Counted from the first letter of the stretch, positions 36,603-47,086 are shown. The stretch is 64,000 nt of DNA from Rhodococcus pseudokoreensis (GCF_017068395.1 NZ_CP070619.1:3038001-3102000), one strand, 5' to 3'. Numbers and translations: made by a program. The notes: a model not told the origin generated them from the sequence alone.

Positions 36603-37246
36603 GCGATCACCTCCCCGGCTCCCTGCAGCAGGTTTGCGATGGCGACGTCCAGTCCGAGAAGACCGTGCGCCGCCTTGTATTTCGCCAGTGCCGCCAGTGT
36701 GTCGTGGTCGAGGCGCACCCAGCCCGTGTTCGGGTAGTGCGCCTGGACGAGTTCGCGCCACACCGCCACCGGCAGGTCGTACGTCGATTCCCGGTCCCAC
36801 GGAATCCGTTCCACCCCGAACCCGGCGACGCCTCGCGTGAAGACCGTTCCGCTGAACAGGAACACCAGCGGCACCGTCGACCCGGCCTCGTCCAGGGCGT
36901 GCAGGTACTTCGAGGCCGTCACCTCGAAGTCGTAGGTGCACGGCAGCGGCAACTCCACCACGCTCGACCCGGTGAACCCTTGGGCCACGGTGCTGGTCTG
37001 CATCCACTGGAACGGTTTGAGTGTCGACGTCCACCGCTCGCGGGGCCCGAACAGATCGAGCAGACCCTCCACCTCGGTGTCCGTGTAGCGGCGGCGTTGC
37101 GGGTCGATGCGGACCTGGCACCGCACGGCCATCGCGTGCACGACGGCGCCGCTCGACTCCGTCACCTCCACCCGCGCAGTCAGATTCGGCGCAACCGCGA
37201 ACGGCTCCGGGAACACGTCCTCCACACGAAACGACAACTCGGTCAC
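36599..37246 (-). CDS. DUF6084-like hydrogenase-operon protein
   Basis: The 215-residue protein is mostly beta in character at the start (LSFRVEDVFPEPFAVAPNLTARVEVTES) and ends with a helical segment (GWVRLDHDTLAALAKYKAAHGL). I recall it as a domain of unknown function, DUF6084, that accompanies actinobacterial hydrogenases. No metal motif or membrane segment is visible. It begins with GTG, overlapping the upstream gene by 4 bp. Function unknown; structural partner or chaperone is possible. Confidence 0.75.
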   Translation of the reverse strand: MTELSFRVEDVFPEPFAVAPNLTARVEVTESSGAVVHAMAVRCQVRIDPQRRRYTDTEVEGLLDLFGPRERWTSTLKPFQWMQTSTVAQGFTGSSVVELPLPCTYDFEVTASKYLHALDEAGSTVPLVFLFSGTVFTRGVAGFGVERIPWDRESTYDLPVAVWRELVQAHYPNTGWVRLDHDTLAALAKYKAAHGLLGLDVAIANLLQGAGEVIA

Positions 37247-37887
37247 GTCGGCTCCTTCGCGACGCGACTGCGCGCCCGCACGTCGTCGAAGAACGTGTCG
37301 ATCACGCGGCGCGCGTCCTGGCCGCCGTCGAACCCCCGCCACACCTGCCGCAACTCGCCCACCAACTGGTAGCAGGCGTCGATGGGAACGAGGTAGCACT
37401 CGGGGTCACCCTCACCGCGCTCGGGGACCCGCAGCAACAAGGCTTCCGTGTCCGCGGCCAGCTGGCCGAGCGCCGGGTTCACCGCGAGCACACCGTCCCA
37501 GGCGTCGAGGGGCAGTTCCGATTCGGTCGCGCCCGCCGGACCGGGATAGAACGCGACGGTCTTCGCCAGCAGCGAATTCCGGAACACGAACGCGAGCCCG
37601 ACGGGGATCTCCAGTTCGTCCCAGCGTCCGGGTGCGAGTTCGAAGTTCGGAAACGACAGGTAGCGTTCCGGGACGGCCCGGAAGCGCAGTTCGGCGCTCT
37701 CGTCCGTGAACAGCAGGTAGCACCCGCGGCACACACACATCAGTTGCCGGTCCTGCACATTCACGACGTGCTGGTGGGCGTCCGCGATCGGCACGGCGCA
37801 CATGTCGCACCGCTCCCCGACCACAGGTTTGGGCCGCTCGGACGCGATGCGCTGCAGAATGCGCAGCCCGTTCCCCGACGGGCTCAT
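37243..37887 (-). CDS. DUF5947-like cysteine-rich hydrogenase-operon protein
   Basis: The 214-residue protein has a cysteine knot near its N terminus: C27-x2-C30 and C51-x-C53-x2-C56, with two histidines between (AHQHVV). This could bind zinc or an iron-sulfur cluster. The rest has no recognised domain. I recall the family as DUF5947, found with group 1h hydrogenases. The ATG overlaps the last base of the hhyE stop; a GTG three bases earlier is also open. Metal-cluster transfer to the hydrogenase is a reasonable guess. Confidence 0.75.
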   Translation of the reverse strand: MSPSGNGLRILQRIASERPKPVVGERCDMCAVPIADAHQHVVNVQDRQLMCVCRGCYLLFTDESAELRFRAVPERYLSFPNFELAPGRWDELEIPVGLAFVFRNSLLAKTVAFYPGPAGATESELPLDAWDGVLAVNPALGQLAADTEALLLRVPERGEGDPECYLVPIDACYQLVGELRQVWRGFDGGQDARRVIDTFFDDVRARSRVAKEPT

Positions 37888-38843
37888 CACGCCACCTCCG
37901 CGGCGGGCACGGCCACGGAGACGACGCCGTCGCGCACGAGGACCGGGAGCGGCGACAGCGTTTCGGCGTCCGCGTCGCCGTCCAGGCGCAGGCCCGCGCG
38001 ACGCGGGTCGAAATGCGCCCGGCACGACGGGCAGCGCAGCACCGCGTCCCCCACCTGCCCACCCGCCTTCCGTTGCAGCGTGGCCCCGGCCAGCGAATTG
38101 GTGCAGGCGGCGCACCGGTCCCGATAGGCGAACAACTGCTCACCGATCCGGCACACCAGGATCGGGAGTCCAGCGACGGAGAACCCGGCCACCTCCCCGG
38201 GCGTGAGTTCCTCGAGTTCGGGCACCGACACCCACGTCCCGGTGCCGCTCGACCCGTCCAGCCCGTTCGGATGAACATGGGAGAACAGCGATTCCGCGGC
38301 GATCAGCCCGGACCCGGCGGCGGGGGTGGCGCCCACCACCTCGATATCCACGGTCTCCGGCGCCGCGGCCAGCACGGCGTCCTTGACGGCGAGTTCCAGC
38401 GTCACCGCCGAGGACGGGCAGCTCTGACAACTGCCGGTCAGCCGCAACCGCACCACACCGTCCACCACACCGAGCAGTTCGACGTCACCGCCGTGTGAGC
38501 CCAGGTACGGGCGCACGCTGTCGAGTGCGGAGGCGACCCTCGTCTCGACGTCGTGCGGATGGAGTCCGTTCACGAGGAGCAGGCTGGCCACGAGTTCGTC
38601 GGCGGCGAGGCGTTCGACGAGGTCGTCGTCGCGGTCGCCGATGATGTCGAGGACGCGCTCCAACCCGGCGCCGTAGAGTTCGACCACCTCCCGGACCAGT
38701 TGCTCGGCGCGCTCGCGGGCCACCGAGCCACCTGTCGAACTCGCGTCCAACAAGCTGTCGATCCGTTCGCCGGCTGTCCGCCACCGATCGGGGTCGTCTG
38801 CTACTTCGTCACTCCCCCACGTCTCCGATCCGCCACTCTCCAT
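37887..38843 (-). CDS. hhyE: NifU / Rieske-like iron-sulfur protein HhyE
   Basis: The 318-residue protein combines an Nfu-type domain (residues about 100-170, with C139-x2-C142 in GSCQSCPSS) and a Rieske-like domain (about 200-318). In the Rieske fold the two boxes read C244-A-A-C247 and C271-P-S-C274-R-A-H277, so four cysteines replace the usual two Cys and two His. In Mycobacterium smegmatis the equivalent HhyE/HucE proteins are needed for H2 oxidation and proposed to carry electrons onward. It lies 10 bp after hhyL. Whether the second cluster is [2Fe-2S], rubredoxin-like or zinc cannot be told. Confidence 0.85.
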   Translation of the reverse strand: MESGGSETWGSDEVADDPDRWRTAGERIDSLLDASSTGGSVARERAEQLVREVVELYGAGLERVLDIIGDRDDDLVERLAADELVASLLLVNGLHPHDVETRVASALDSVRPYLGSHGGDVELLGVVDGVVRLRLTGSCQSCPSSAVTLELAVKDAVLAAAPETVDIEVVGATPAAGSGLIAAESLFSHVHPNGLDGSSGTGTWVSVPELEELTPGEVAGFSVAGLPILVCRIGEQLFAYRDRCAACTNSLAGATLQRKAGGQVGDAVLRCPSCRAHFDPRRAGLRLDGDADAETLSPLPVLVRDGVVSVAVPAAEVA

Positions 38844-38853
38844 GCGTACCCCG

Positions 38854-40647
38854 TCACTCGCCGGTCACGGACTGGGTGGGCGAATGCAGCTTCTCCAGCG
38901 TCTTTCCCTCACCGAGATACATGTGCACACCGCACGGCAGGCAGGGGTCGAAACTGCGGACGGTCCGCATGATGTCGATGCCCTTGAAGTGCTCCCGGTC
39001 GTTCTCCTCGAAGATCGGCTGGCCCTGCACCGCGTCCTCGTACGGCCCCGGCGTACCGAAGCTGTCGCGGGGGTTGGCGTTCCACGGCGTCGGCGGATAC
39101 GGGTGGTAGTTCGCGATCTTGCCGTCGCGAATCACCATGTGGTGCGACAGGACTCCGCGCACCGCCTCCGTGAATCCGCAGCCGATGCCCTCGTCGGGGA
39201 CGTCGAACTTCTCCCACGTCTTCGTGTGCCCGGCGCGGATCTCGGCGAGCGCCTGCTCCGCGAAGTGCAGCGCGCACGCCGCCGCATAGGCCTGGAAGTA
39301 GGTTCGTGCCCGATCCCGCTCGATCGTGTTACTGCCGTACTGCGGGATCTTCCACTCCAATTCCACCGGGCCCTTCAGCGCGGTCTTCGGCAGGTTGATC
39401 TTCACGCTGTGACCGGTCGACTGCACGTACCCGATGTCGACGAGGCCCGCGAGGGCGGTACTCCACAGCCGGGCCAGCGGTCCGCCGCCGGTGTCCAGCG
39501 CGAGGTGATCGGTGCCGTCGAACCATCGCGGCGACATCACCCAGCTGTACTTGTCCTCCATGTCGCGTTTCTGCGGGTGCGGGTTGGTGTGCTGGTTCCA
39601 CGGATGCCTGCGGTCGATCGGGTTCCCGAGCGGATCGTTCTTCACGAACATCTCCTGGTCGGTCCAGTCGTCGTAATACGAACTGCCGAGCAGGATTCGG
39701 ATCCCCAGGTTGATGTCGACGAGGGACGTCGTGACCAGTTTCCCGTCCACCACGACACCGGGCGTGACGAACATCGCCCGTCCCCACTTCTCCATGTCCT
39801 TGTAGGAGAAGTTGCACACCGCCGGATCCTGGAACGACCCCCAGCAGCCGAGCAGGGTCCGGCGCAGGCCGACCTTCTCGTAACCGGGCATCGCCTCGTA
39901 GAAGAAGTCGAACAGGTCGTCGTGCATGGGCACGACCTTCTTCATGAACTCCACGTAGCGCATCAGACGCGTCGTGTAGTCGGTCATCAGCTGAATCGTC
40001 GCGACCGTTCCCACACCACCCGGGTAGAGGGTGGACGGGTGCACGTGCCGACCCTCCATGAGACAGAACATCTCTCGGGTCCACCGGCTGACCTGCAACG
40101 CCTCCCGGTAGAACTCACCGGTGAACGGGTTCAGCGACCGCATGATGTCGGCGATGGTCTTGTAGCCGTGCTCCCCGGCGTGCGGCGCCTCGGTCTTCTC
40201 GGCCTGCGCCAGCACCCCCGGATTCGTCTCGGAGACCATCTTCTCGCAGAAGTCCACACCGACGAGGTTTTCCTGAAAGATGTTGTGATCGAACATGTAT
40301 TCCGCGGCCTCGCCGAGGTTGACGATCCACTCGCCGATGTTCGGGGGTTTCACACCGTAGGCCATGTTCTGGGTGTAGCACGAACACGTCGCATGGTTGT
40401 CACCACAGATGCCGCAGATGCGGCTCGTGATGAAGTGGGCGTCGCGTGGGTCCTTACCCTTCATGAAAATCGAATAACCACGGAAGATCGACGAAGTGCT
40501 GTGGCACTCCACGACTTCCTTCTGCTTGAAGTCGATCTTCGTATAGATGCCCAGGCTACCCACGATGCGCGTGATCGGATCCCACGCCATCTCGACCAGG
40601 CCGTCGGATTCCGACTTGTGCGAAGGTTCCGGAATGATCGTTGTCAT
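38854..40647 (-). CDS. hhyL: [NiFe]-hydrogenase large subunit, group 1h
   Basis: The 597-residue catalytic subunit oxidises H2 at a NiFe(CN)2CO site. The N-terminal ligand motif is R76-I-C78-G-I-C81-GDNH, and the C-terminal motif is DPCLPCGVH (residues 567-575), giving the four nickel-binding cysteines. The 22 residues after H575 are the tail expected to be removed by the M52 protease. Similarity to the actinobacterial-type enzyme of Ralstonia eutropha and Hhy of M. smegmatis is clear from the start (EMAWDPITRIVGSLGIYTK). These enzymes are oxygen-insensitive and scavenge trace H2 during starvation. GAGAGG precedes the ATG. Confidence 0.97.
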   Translation of the reverse strand: MTTIIPEPSHKSESDGLVEMAWDPITRIVGSLGIYTKIDFKQKEVVECHSTSSIFRGYSIFMKGKDPRDAHFITSRICGICGDNHATCSCYTQNMAYGVKPPNIGEWIVNLGEAAEYMFDHNIFQENLVGVDFCEKMVSETNPGVLAQAEKTEAPHAGEHGYKTIADIMRSLNPFTGEFYREALQVSRWTREMFCLMEGRHVHPSTLYPGGVGTVATIQLMTDYTTRLMRYVEFMKKVVPMHDDLFDFFYEAMPGYEKVGLRRTLLGCWGSFQDPAVCNFSYKDMEKWGRAMFVTPGVVVDGKLVTTSLVDINLGIRILLGSSYYDDWTDQEMFVKNDPLGNPIDRRHPWNQHTNPHPQKRDMEDKYSWVMSPRWFDGTDHLALDTGGGPLARLWSTALAGLVDIGYVQSTGHSVKINLPKTALKGPVELEWKIPQYGSNTIERDRARTYFQAYAAACALHFAEQALAEIRAGHTKTWEKFDVPDEGIGCGFTEAVRGVLSHHMVIRDGKIANYHPYPPTPWNANPRDSFGTPGPYEDAVQGQPIFEENDREHFKGIDIMRTVRSFDPCLPCGVHMYLGEGKTLEKLHSPTQSVTGE

Positions 40648-40704
40648 CGACGTACCTCTCAGTGTTCGAGGCCGGCGGACCACCGCCCGAGACCCCGAGC
40701 GGGA

Positions 40705-41760
40705 CTACCAGGTGCGTGTCGCGCCCGTGGTCAGTTTCGTACCGCGACTGCGCCAGTGCGGCTCTTTGTCCAACGTGTTCTTGGTGATCTTGCGCAAACT
40801 CCGAATAGCCGAGCCGTACAGCCCGGACGCCGTCGTCGAGAGTTTGCCGCCCGGCGGTTCGTCCATGAACGGCATGAACTTGTCCGGGAAGCCCGGCATC
40901 GTGCACCCGATGCAGATACCGCCCACATTCGGGCACCCACCCACACCGTTGATCCAGCCCCGCTTCGGGACGTTGCACTTGACGACAGGACCCCAGCAGC
41001 CCAGCTTCACGATGCACTTCGGTGAGCCGTACTCGGTGGCGAAATCACCCTGCTCGTAGTAGCCGGCGCGGTCGCAGCCCTCGTGGACCGTGGCGCCGAA
41101 CAGCCACTGCGGACGCAGCGCGTCGTCGAGCGGAATCATGGGCGCCTGCTCGGTGGCCATGTAGAGGAGATACGTCAACGTCTCCGACAGATTGTCAGGC
41201 TGGATCGGGCAACCGGGAACGCAGACGATCGGAATGCCCGCCTTCGACTTCCAGTCCCAGCCGAGATAATCGGGAACACCCATCGCACCGGTCGGATTGC
41301 CCGCCATCGCGTGGATGCCGCCGTACGTCGCGCACGTGCCCGCCGCGACGATCGCCGTCGCCTTCGGAGCCAGACGGTCGAGCCACTCGCTCGTCGTCAC
41401 CGGCTGACCGGTCTCGGGATTGTTGCCGAAGCCGCACCAGTAACCCTCGTCGTGAAGTTGCTCGTTCGGGATGGAACCCTCCACCACCAGCACGAAAGGT
41501 TCGAGTTCGCCGCGGTCCGCCTTCCAGAACCACTCCAGGAAGTCGTTGGCGCCGCCCTCCGGACCGTTGTCGAAGTCGATCAGCGGCCAGTGCACGGCCA
41601 CTTTGGGCAGGCCCGGCAGGGCGCCCAGGGCAATCTCCTCGACACTGGGCTGCGTCGCAGCCGTCAAGGCCACCGAATCGCCGTCGCAACTGAGTCCCGC
41701 ATTGATCCACAGCACGTGAATCAGGGTGTCCTCGGCGTTGATTGCTTCCTGTGTCGGCAT
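40705..41760 (-). CDS. hhyS: [NiFe]-hydrogenase small subunit, group 1h
   Basis: The 351-residue electron-transfer subunit carries three Fe-S clusters. For the proximal cluster the usual CxxC is C25-D-G-D28, so one ligand is aspartate, followed by C143, C180 and C184; the Asp ligand is a known feature of the actinobacterial-type enzyme from R. eutropha. Distal and medial clusters would use H226, C229, C249, C255, C262, C276, C283 and C286. There is no Tat signal or C-terminal anchor helix, so the enzyme is cytoplasmic. It is the first structural gene, 160 bp from hypB and 57 bp before hhyL. Confidence 0.97.
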   Translation of the reverse strand: MPTQEAINAEDTLIHVLWINAGLSCDGDSVALTAATQPSVEEIALGALPGLPKVAVHWPLIDFDNGPEGGANDFLEWFWKADRGELEPFVLVVEGSIPNEQLHDEGYWCGFGNNPETGQPVTTSEWLDRLAPKATAIVAAGTCATYGGIHAMAGNPTGAMGVPDYLGWDWKSKAGIPIVCVPGCPIQPDNLSETLTYLLYMATEQAPMIPLDDALRPQWLFGATVHEGCDRAGYYEQGDFATEYGSPKCIVKLGCWGPVVKCNVPKRGWINGVGGCPNVGGICIGCTMPGFPDKFMPFMDEPPGGKLSTTASGLYGSAIRSLRKITKNTLDKEPHWRSRGTKLTTGATRTW

Positions 41761-41920
41761 ATCAGGTCGCTTTCCGGAGTGAACACAACTCCTGTCGCCA
41801 CCGGAGTCGACCGTCGGCCCACCTGCGTGGCGCTGATATTTATTTAGCTCCGCCGCCGAGCGGATGTCAACGGTCCCCGGCGCGTCGCACCGCCGTGTCC
41901 GGCCCCGTCGTGTAAAGGAC
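41761..41920 (-). promoter_or_regulatory. hypB-hhyS intergenic region with probable hhySL promoter
   Basis: The 160-bp region between hypB and hhyS is large for this operon. On the minus strand it holds an AT-rich stretch (GCTAAATAAATATCAG, about 41834-41849) that stands out in GC-rich DNA and could be a -10 region about 75-90 bp before the hhyS ATG. I see no clear operator. It suggests hhySL has a promoter separate from hypAB. Confidence 0.5.
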
Positions 41921-42718
41921 TCACTGCTTCGCGATCCAGTCGTACCACTGCTGGATGCCCTGACCGGTCGTCGCCGACAAGGTGATCATCTGCAGGTCGG
42001 GGTTCACCGACCGGGCGTACTTCGTGCACAGGTCGACGTCGAAGTCCACATACGGCAACAGGTCCGCCTTGTTCACGATCACCAAATTCGCCGCCGCGAA
42101 CATGTGCGGATACTTGAGCGGCTTGTCCGTCCCCTCGGTCACCGAGATCACCACCACCCGGCTCTTCTCACCGAGATCGAACAGTGCCGGACAGACCAGA
42201 TTCCCCACGTTCTCGATGAACAGCAGCGAATTCGGTTCGGGGTCGAGGGCAGTCAGCGCGTCCCGCATCATCTCGGCGTCGAGATGACACCCGGCGCCCG
42301 TGTTCACCTGTACCACAGCACATCCCGTCGCCTTGATGCGGTTGGCGTCGAGCATCGTCTCCTGGTCGCCCTCCACCACCGAGACCCGACGCTGCCCACC
42401 GATGTCGGCGATGGTGCGCTCGAGCAGCGTCGTCTTCCCCGACCCGGGCGAACTCATCACGTTGAGAGCGAGCACCCCGCGCCCCGCCAGCCAACCCCGG
42501 TTGCGCTCCGCCGTGAGGTCGTTCTTCGCCAGCACCTTCTGCTCGAGGGTGACGGTCTCGGTCTCGGTCGCGTGCTCGTGAGTGTGCGGGTGTTCGTGAG
42601 GGTGCTCGTGGTCGTGTGGGTGCTCGTGGTCGTGCGGGTGCTCGTGGTCGTGCGGGTGCTCGTGCGGCACCGTGATCCTGGTCCCGGTCTCGTCTCCGCA
42701 TCCACAGGTGGCACACAT
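41921..42718 (-). CDS. hypB: HypB, nickel-inserting GTPase
   Basis: The 265-residue protein delivers nickel with HypA. It starts MCATCGCG, a high-affinity N-terminal nickel motif of the CxxCGC type, followed by a histidine-rich stretch (residues about 17-46, mostly His-Glu-His-Pro-His-Asp) for nickel storage. The GTPase domain follows, with P-loop SSPGSGKTTLLE, and the NKADLL base motif. The histidine tract is encoded by an 18-bp tandem repeat. It is preceded by hypA, 5 bp away. Confidence 0.97.
   Translation of the reverse strand: MCATCGCGDETGTRITVPHEHPHDHEHPHDHEHPHDHEHPHEHPHTHEHATETETVTLEQKVLAKNDLTAERNRGWLAGRGVLALNVMSSPGSGKTTLLERTIADIGGQRRVSVVEGDQETMLDANRIKATGCAVVQVNTGAGCHLDAEMMRDALTALDPEPNSLLFIENVGNLVCPALFDLGEKSRVVVISVTEGTDKPLKYPHMFAAANLVIVNKADLLPYVDFDVDLCTKYARSVNPDLQMITLSATTGQGIQQWYDWIAKQ
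42602..42655 (-). repeat. 18-bp tandem repeats encoding the HypB His-rich tract
   Basis: Three adjacent 18-bp units (plus-strand GTGCTCGTGGTCGTGCGG, the first with one change) are followed by a partial fourth. Each encodes a Pro-His-Asp-His-Glu-His hexapeptide on the minus strand. Unit number likely varies between strains and would change nickel-storage capacity. Confidence 0.9.
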
Positions 42719-42723
42719 TTGCG

Positions 42724-43053
42724 TCAGCTCACTTCCATCGAGAGGATTCGTAGTTCCCGACCCGACGTGACCTCCACGTCCGCACTTCCGCACGGGCACA
42801 GCAACACCAGGTCCGAGAGCACGAAGTCGTCGCCGCATTCACGGCAGTGCGCACCGCCCGGCGTGTGGTCGATGTCGAGACGGGCACCGTGCGCGACGGT
42901 CCCTTCGGTGACCAGTTCGAAACAGAACTGCATCGAATCGGCGACCACCGCAGTCAGCGCCCCCACCTGCACTCGCACACTGTGGACCGTCCGTCCCGCA
43001 GCGGTCTCGCAGACGGCGTCGACGACGCTCTGGGTGATTGCCAATTCGTGCAT
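42724..43053 (-). CDS. hypA: HypA, nickel metallochaperone
   Basis: The 109-residue protein begins Met-His-Glu-Leu-Ala; the N-terminal Met and His2 bind nickel. The zinc site is the pair HCRECGDDF and LCPCGSADV. The segment RVQVGALTAVVADSMQFCFELV is typical. It works with HypB to insert nickel into HhyL. GTG one codon upstream is also open, but the ATG gives the expected His2. It is the first gene of the minus-strand hydrogenase block. Confidence 0.96.
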   Translation of the reverse strand: MHELAITQSVVDAVCETAAGRTVHSVRVQVGALTAVVADSMQFCFELVTEGTVAHGARLDIDHTPGGAHCRECGDDFVLSDLVLLCPCGSADVEVTSGRELRILSMEVS

Positions 43054-43108
43054 CACGGCCCCGTTCAGGACTCGTCACTATCCTGTTCGAGCGTAGCGCT
43101 TCGCACCC

Positions 43109-43144
43109 GTGAGTACTTGTTAACCGCCGGCGGTTAAGAAGTAC

Positions 43145-43148
<4 letters not shown>
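43109..43148. terminator. 40-bp near-perfect palindrome at fadA6 3' end
   Basis: Two 20-bp arms without a loop (43109-43128 and 43129-43148) pair with one mismatch. The arms begin and end with GTGAGTACTT / AAGTACTCAC. The palindrome overlaps the fadA6 stop codon and separates that gene from hypA upstream, so it is best read as the fadA6 terminator. It belongs to the same GTGAGT...ACTCAC family as four others to the right. Confidence 0.75.
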
Positions 43149-44293
<1,145 letters not shown>

Positions 44294-44312
44294 GTGAAAC
44301 TCCTAGTCAGTG

Positions 44313-44918
44313 TTACGGACTCGCAAGTCCGTCGAGGACGATCGAGAGGTACTGCTTGGCCACGGTGTCGACCGTGACGGAACCGCCGGGCCGGTACCAG
44401 CGGACGGCGACCCAGGCGGTGTCGCGGAGGAAGCGGAAGGCGAGTTCGACGTCGATGTCGGCCCGGAAGCTGCCGTCCTTCACCCCCGCCTCGAGCACAC
44501 CCATCCACAGGTCGCGGAATTCGGTGTTCAGTTCGGACAGGTACGTGAAGCGCTCGTTGGCGACGAGATGCTTCACCTCGTCCTGGTAGATCGCGACCGC
44601 CGAATGCGACGCGTCGATCGCCTCGTAGGACGTGGTGACCAGCGCTTCGAGGGTCGCGCGGCTGTCGAGTCCGGATGCGACGATCTCGCGGTACTTGCCG
44701 AACAGGTCGTCGAGGAAGCCCCGTAGGATTTCGTCGACCATCGACTCCTTGGAGTCGAAGTGGTGGTACAGGCTGCCCGACAGGATGCCCGCGGCGTCGG
44801 CGATGTCTCGCACGGTGGTGGCCCGCAGGCCGCGTTCGGCGAAGAGGGTGGCCGCGATGTCGAGGAGTTCGGCCCTGCGTCCGGACTTGCCGGTGGTGTC
44901 CTCGGGGGGTGGAGTCAT
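44313..44918 (-). CDS. kstR2: TetR repressor KstR2
   Basis: The 201-residue regulator has a TetR HTH (LRATTVRDIADAAGILSGSLYHHFDSKESM). KstR2 represses the ring C/D genes and is released by HIP-CoA, the CoA ester made by FadD3. I chose the ATG at 44918, eight bases after AGGA; a GTG at 44924 is also open. An exact KstR2 operator lies 15 bp upstream of the start, so it controls itself and fadA6. Neighbouring genes match the mycobacterial KstR2 regulon in content. Confidence 0.93.
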   Translation of the reverse strand: MTPPPEDTTGKSGRRAELLDIAATLFAERGLRATTVRDIADAAGILSGSLYHHFDSKESMVDEILRGFLDDLFGKYREIVASGLDSRATLEALVTTSYEAIDASHSAVAIYQDEVKHLVANERFTYLSELNTEFRDLWMGVLEAGVKDGSFRADIDVELAFRFLRDTAWVAVRWYRPGGSVTVDTVAKQYLSIVLDGLASP

Positions 44919-44933
44919 CGTCACATCCTATCA

Positions 44934-44947
44934 ACCAAGCGCTTGTT
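44934..44947. promoter_or_regulatory. KstR2 operator before kstR2-fadA6
   Basis: ACCAAGCGCTTGTT matches the published KstR2 consensus AnCAAGnnCTTGnT at every fixed position. It lies just upstream of the kstR2 start and downstream of a terminator, so it would control kstR2 and fadA6. Confidence 0.9.
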
Positions 44948-44959
44948 AGGGCCTCCGGC

Positions 44960-45005
44960 CCCGTGAGTGCTTAACGAGTCCAGACACTCGTTAACCACTC
45001 ACGGG
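44960..45005. terminator. 20-6-20 palindrome after ipdF
   Basis: Two 20-bp arms (44960-44979, 44986-45005) with a 6-nt loop pair with one mismatch. The arms run CCCGTGAGTG...ACGAGT / ACTCGTTAAC...CACGGG. It follows the ipdF stop by 12 bp on the minus strand and precedes the kstR2 promoter, so it fits a terminator that insulates kstR2. Two copies with the same layout lie at 52685 and 54493. Confidence 0.75.
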
Positions 45006-45017
45006 TGGCGAAGCCGC

Positions 45018-45817
45018 CTACGCCCGCTGCGACGAGATCGACACGACCTCGCCGGTGAGGTAGGTGGTGTAGTCGCTGGCGAGCATGGCGATGGTGGCGG
45101 CGATTTCCCACACCTCGGCGGCGCGGCCGAAGGCCTCGTCGGATGCCAGTTTGTCGAGGAGTTCCTCGCTGGTGACCTTGGCGAGGAACGCGTGCCGGGC
45201 GATGGACGGTGCGACGGCGTTGATCCGGACCCCGTATTCGGCGGCCTCGATCGCACTGCACCGGGTGAGTGCCATGACGCCGGCCTTCGCCGCCGCGTAG
45301 TGGGCCTGCGAGTGCTGCGCCCGCCAGCCGAGGACGGACGCGTTGTTGACGAGGACGCCGGTGTGCTCGACGCCCTTGAAGTAGCGCAACGCTGCGCGGG
45401 TGGCGCGGAACGTGCCGTTCAGGGTGATGTCGAGGACGCGGTCCCACTCCTCGTCGGTCATGTCGACGAGCGGCGTCTCGCCGCCGAGTCCGGCGTTGTT
45501 GACGAGGACGTCGATCCGGCCCAGAGCGTCGGCCGCCCCGGAAATCAGCGCGTCCACCTGTTCGGTGCTCGACACGTCGCACGTCAGCGCCTCGACGGCC
45601 TGCCCGGGAAATTCGGCGGCCAGTTTCTCCTTCGTCTCGGTGAGTCGGCGTTCGTGCCAGTCCGACACCAGGACGTCGGCGCCCTCGAGCAGGGCACGAC
45701 GGGCGGACGCGTAACCGATGCCGGTGCCCGCGGCGGCGGTGACGACGACCTTCTTGCCTTTCAGCAGGTCGTGGCCGGGCGTCTCGACGGGTGCGGTGGC
45801 AAGCGGTGCGGGTTTGG

Positions 45818-45821
<4 letters not shown>
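45018..45821 (-). CDS. ipdF: Short-chain dehydrogenase IpdF
   Basis: The 267-residue SDR has TAAAGTGIGYASARRAL as the nucleotide loop, NNAGLGG, the catalytic Ser in NNASVLGWRAQ and Y-x3-K in HYAAAKAG. In M. tuberculosis IpdF is the dehydrogenase that acts on the hydroxylated HIP-CoA intermediate in ring C/D degradation. The gene order fadE30-ipdF-kstR2-fadA6 on one strand matches. It starts at GTG, overlapping the fadE30 stop by 4 bp. Confidence 0.9.
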
Positions 45822-47038
<1,217 letters not shown>

Positions 47039-47054
47039 GTCTGTAAGATAACCT

Positions 47055-47068
47055 ACCAAGCACTTGCT
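47055..47068. promoter_or_regulatory. KstR2 operator in the fadE30-fadD3 divergent promoter
   Basis: ACCAAGCACTTGCT matches AnCAAGnnCTTGnT at every fixed position. At 48 bp between start codons, the divergent promoters must overlap, and one bound repressor could silence both operons. Confidence 0.92.
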
Positions 47069-47086
47069 AGGTAGGTAGGGAGCCCA

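Noticed and set aside
38842..41025. A 727-codon plus-strand frame antisense to hhyL
   Set aside because: HhyL and HhyS are certain on the minus strand. This is a GC-skew shadow.
42602..42655. Short direct repeats as a possible CRISPR array
   Set aside because: The 18-bp units are adjacent without spacers and lie in the hypB reading frame encoding a histidine tract.
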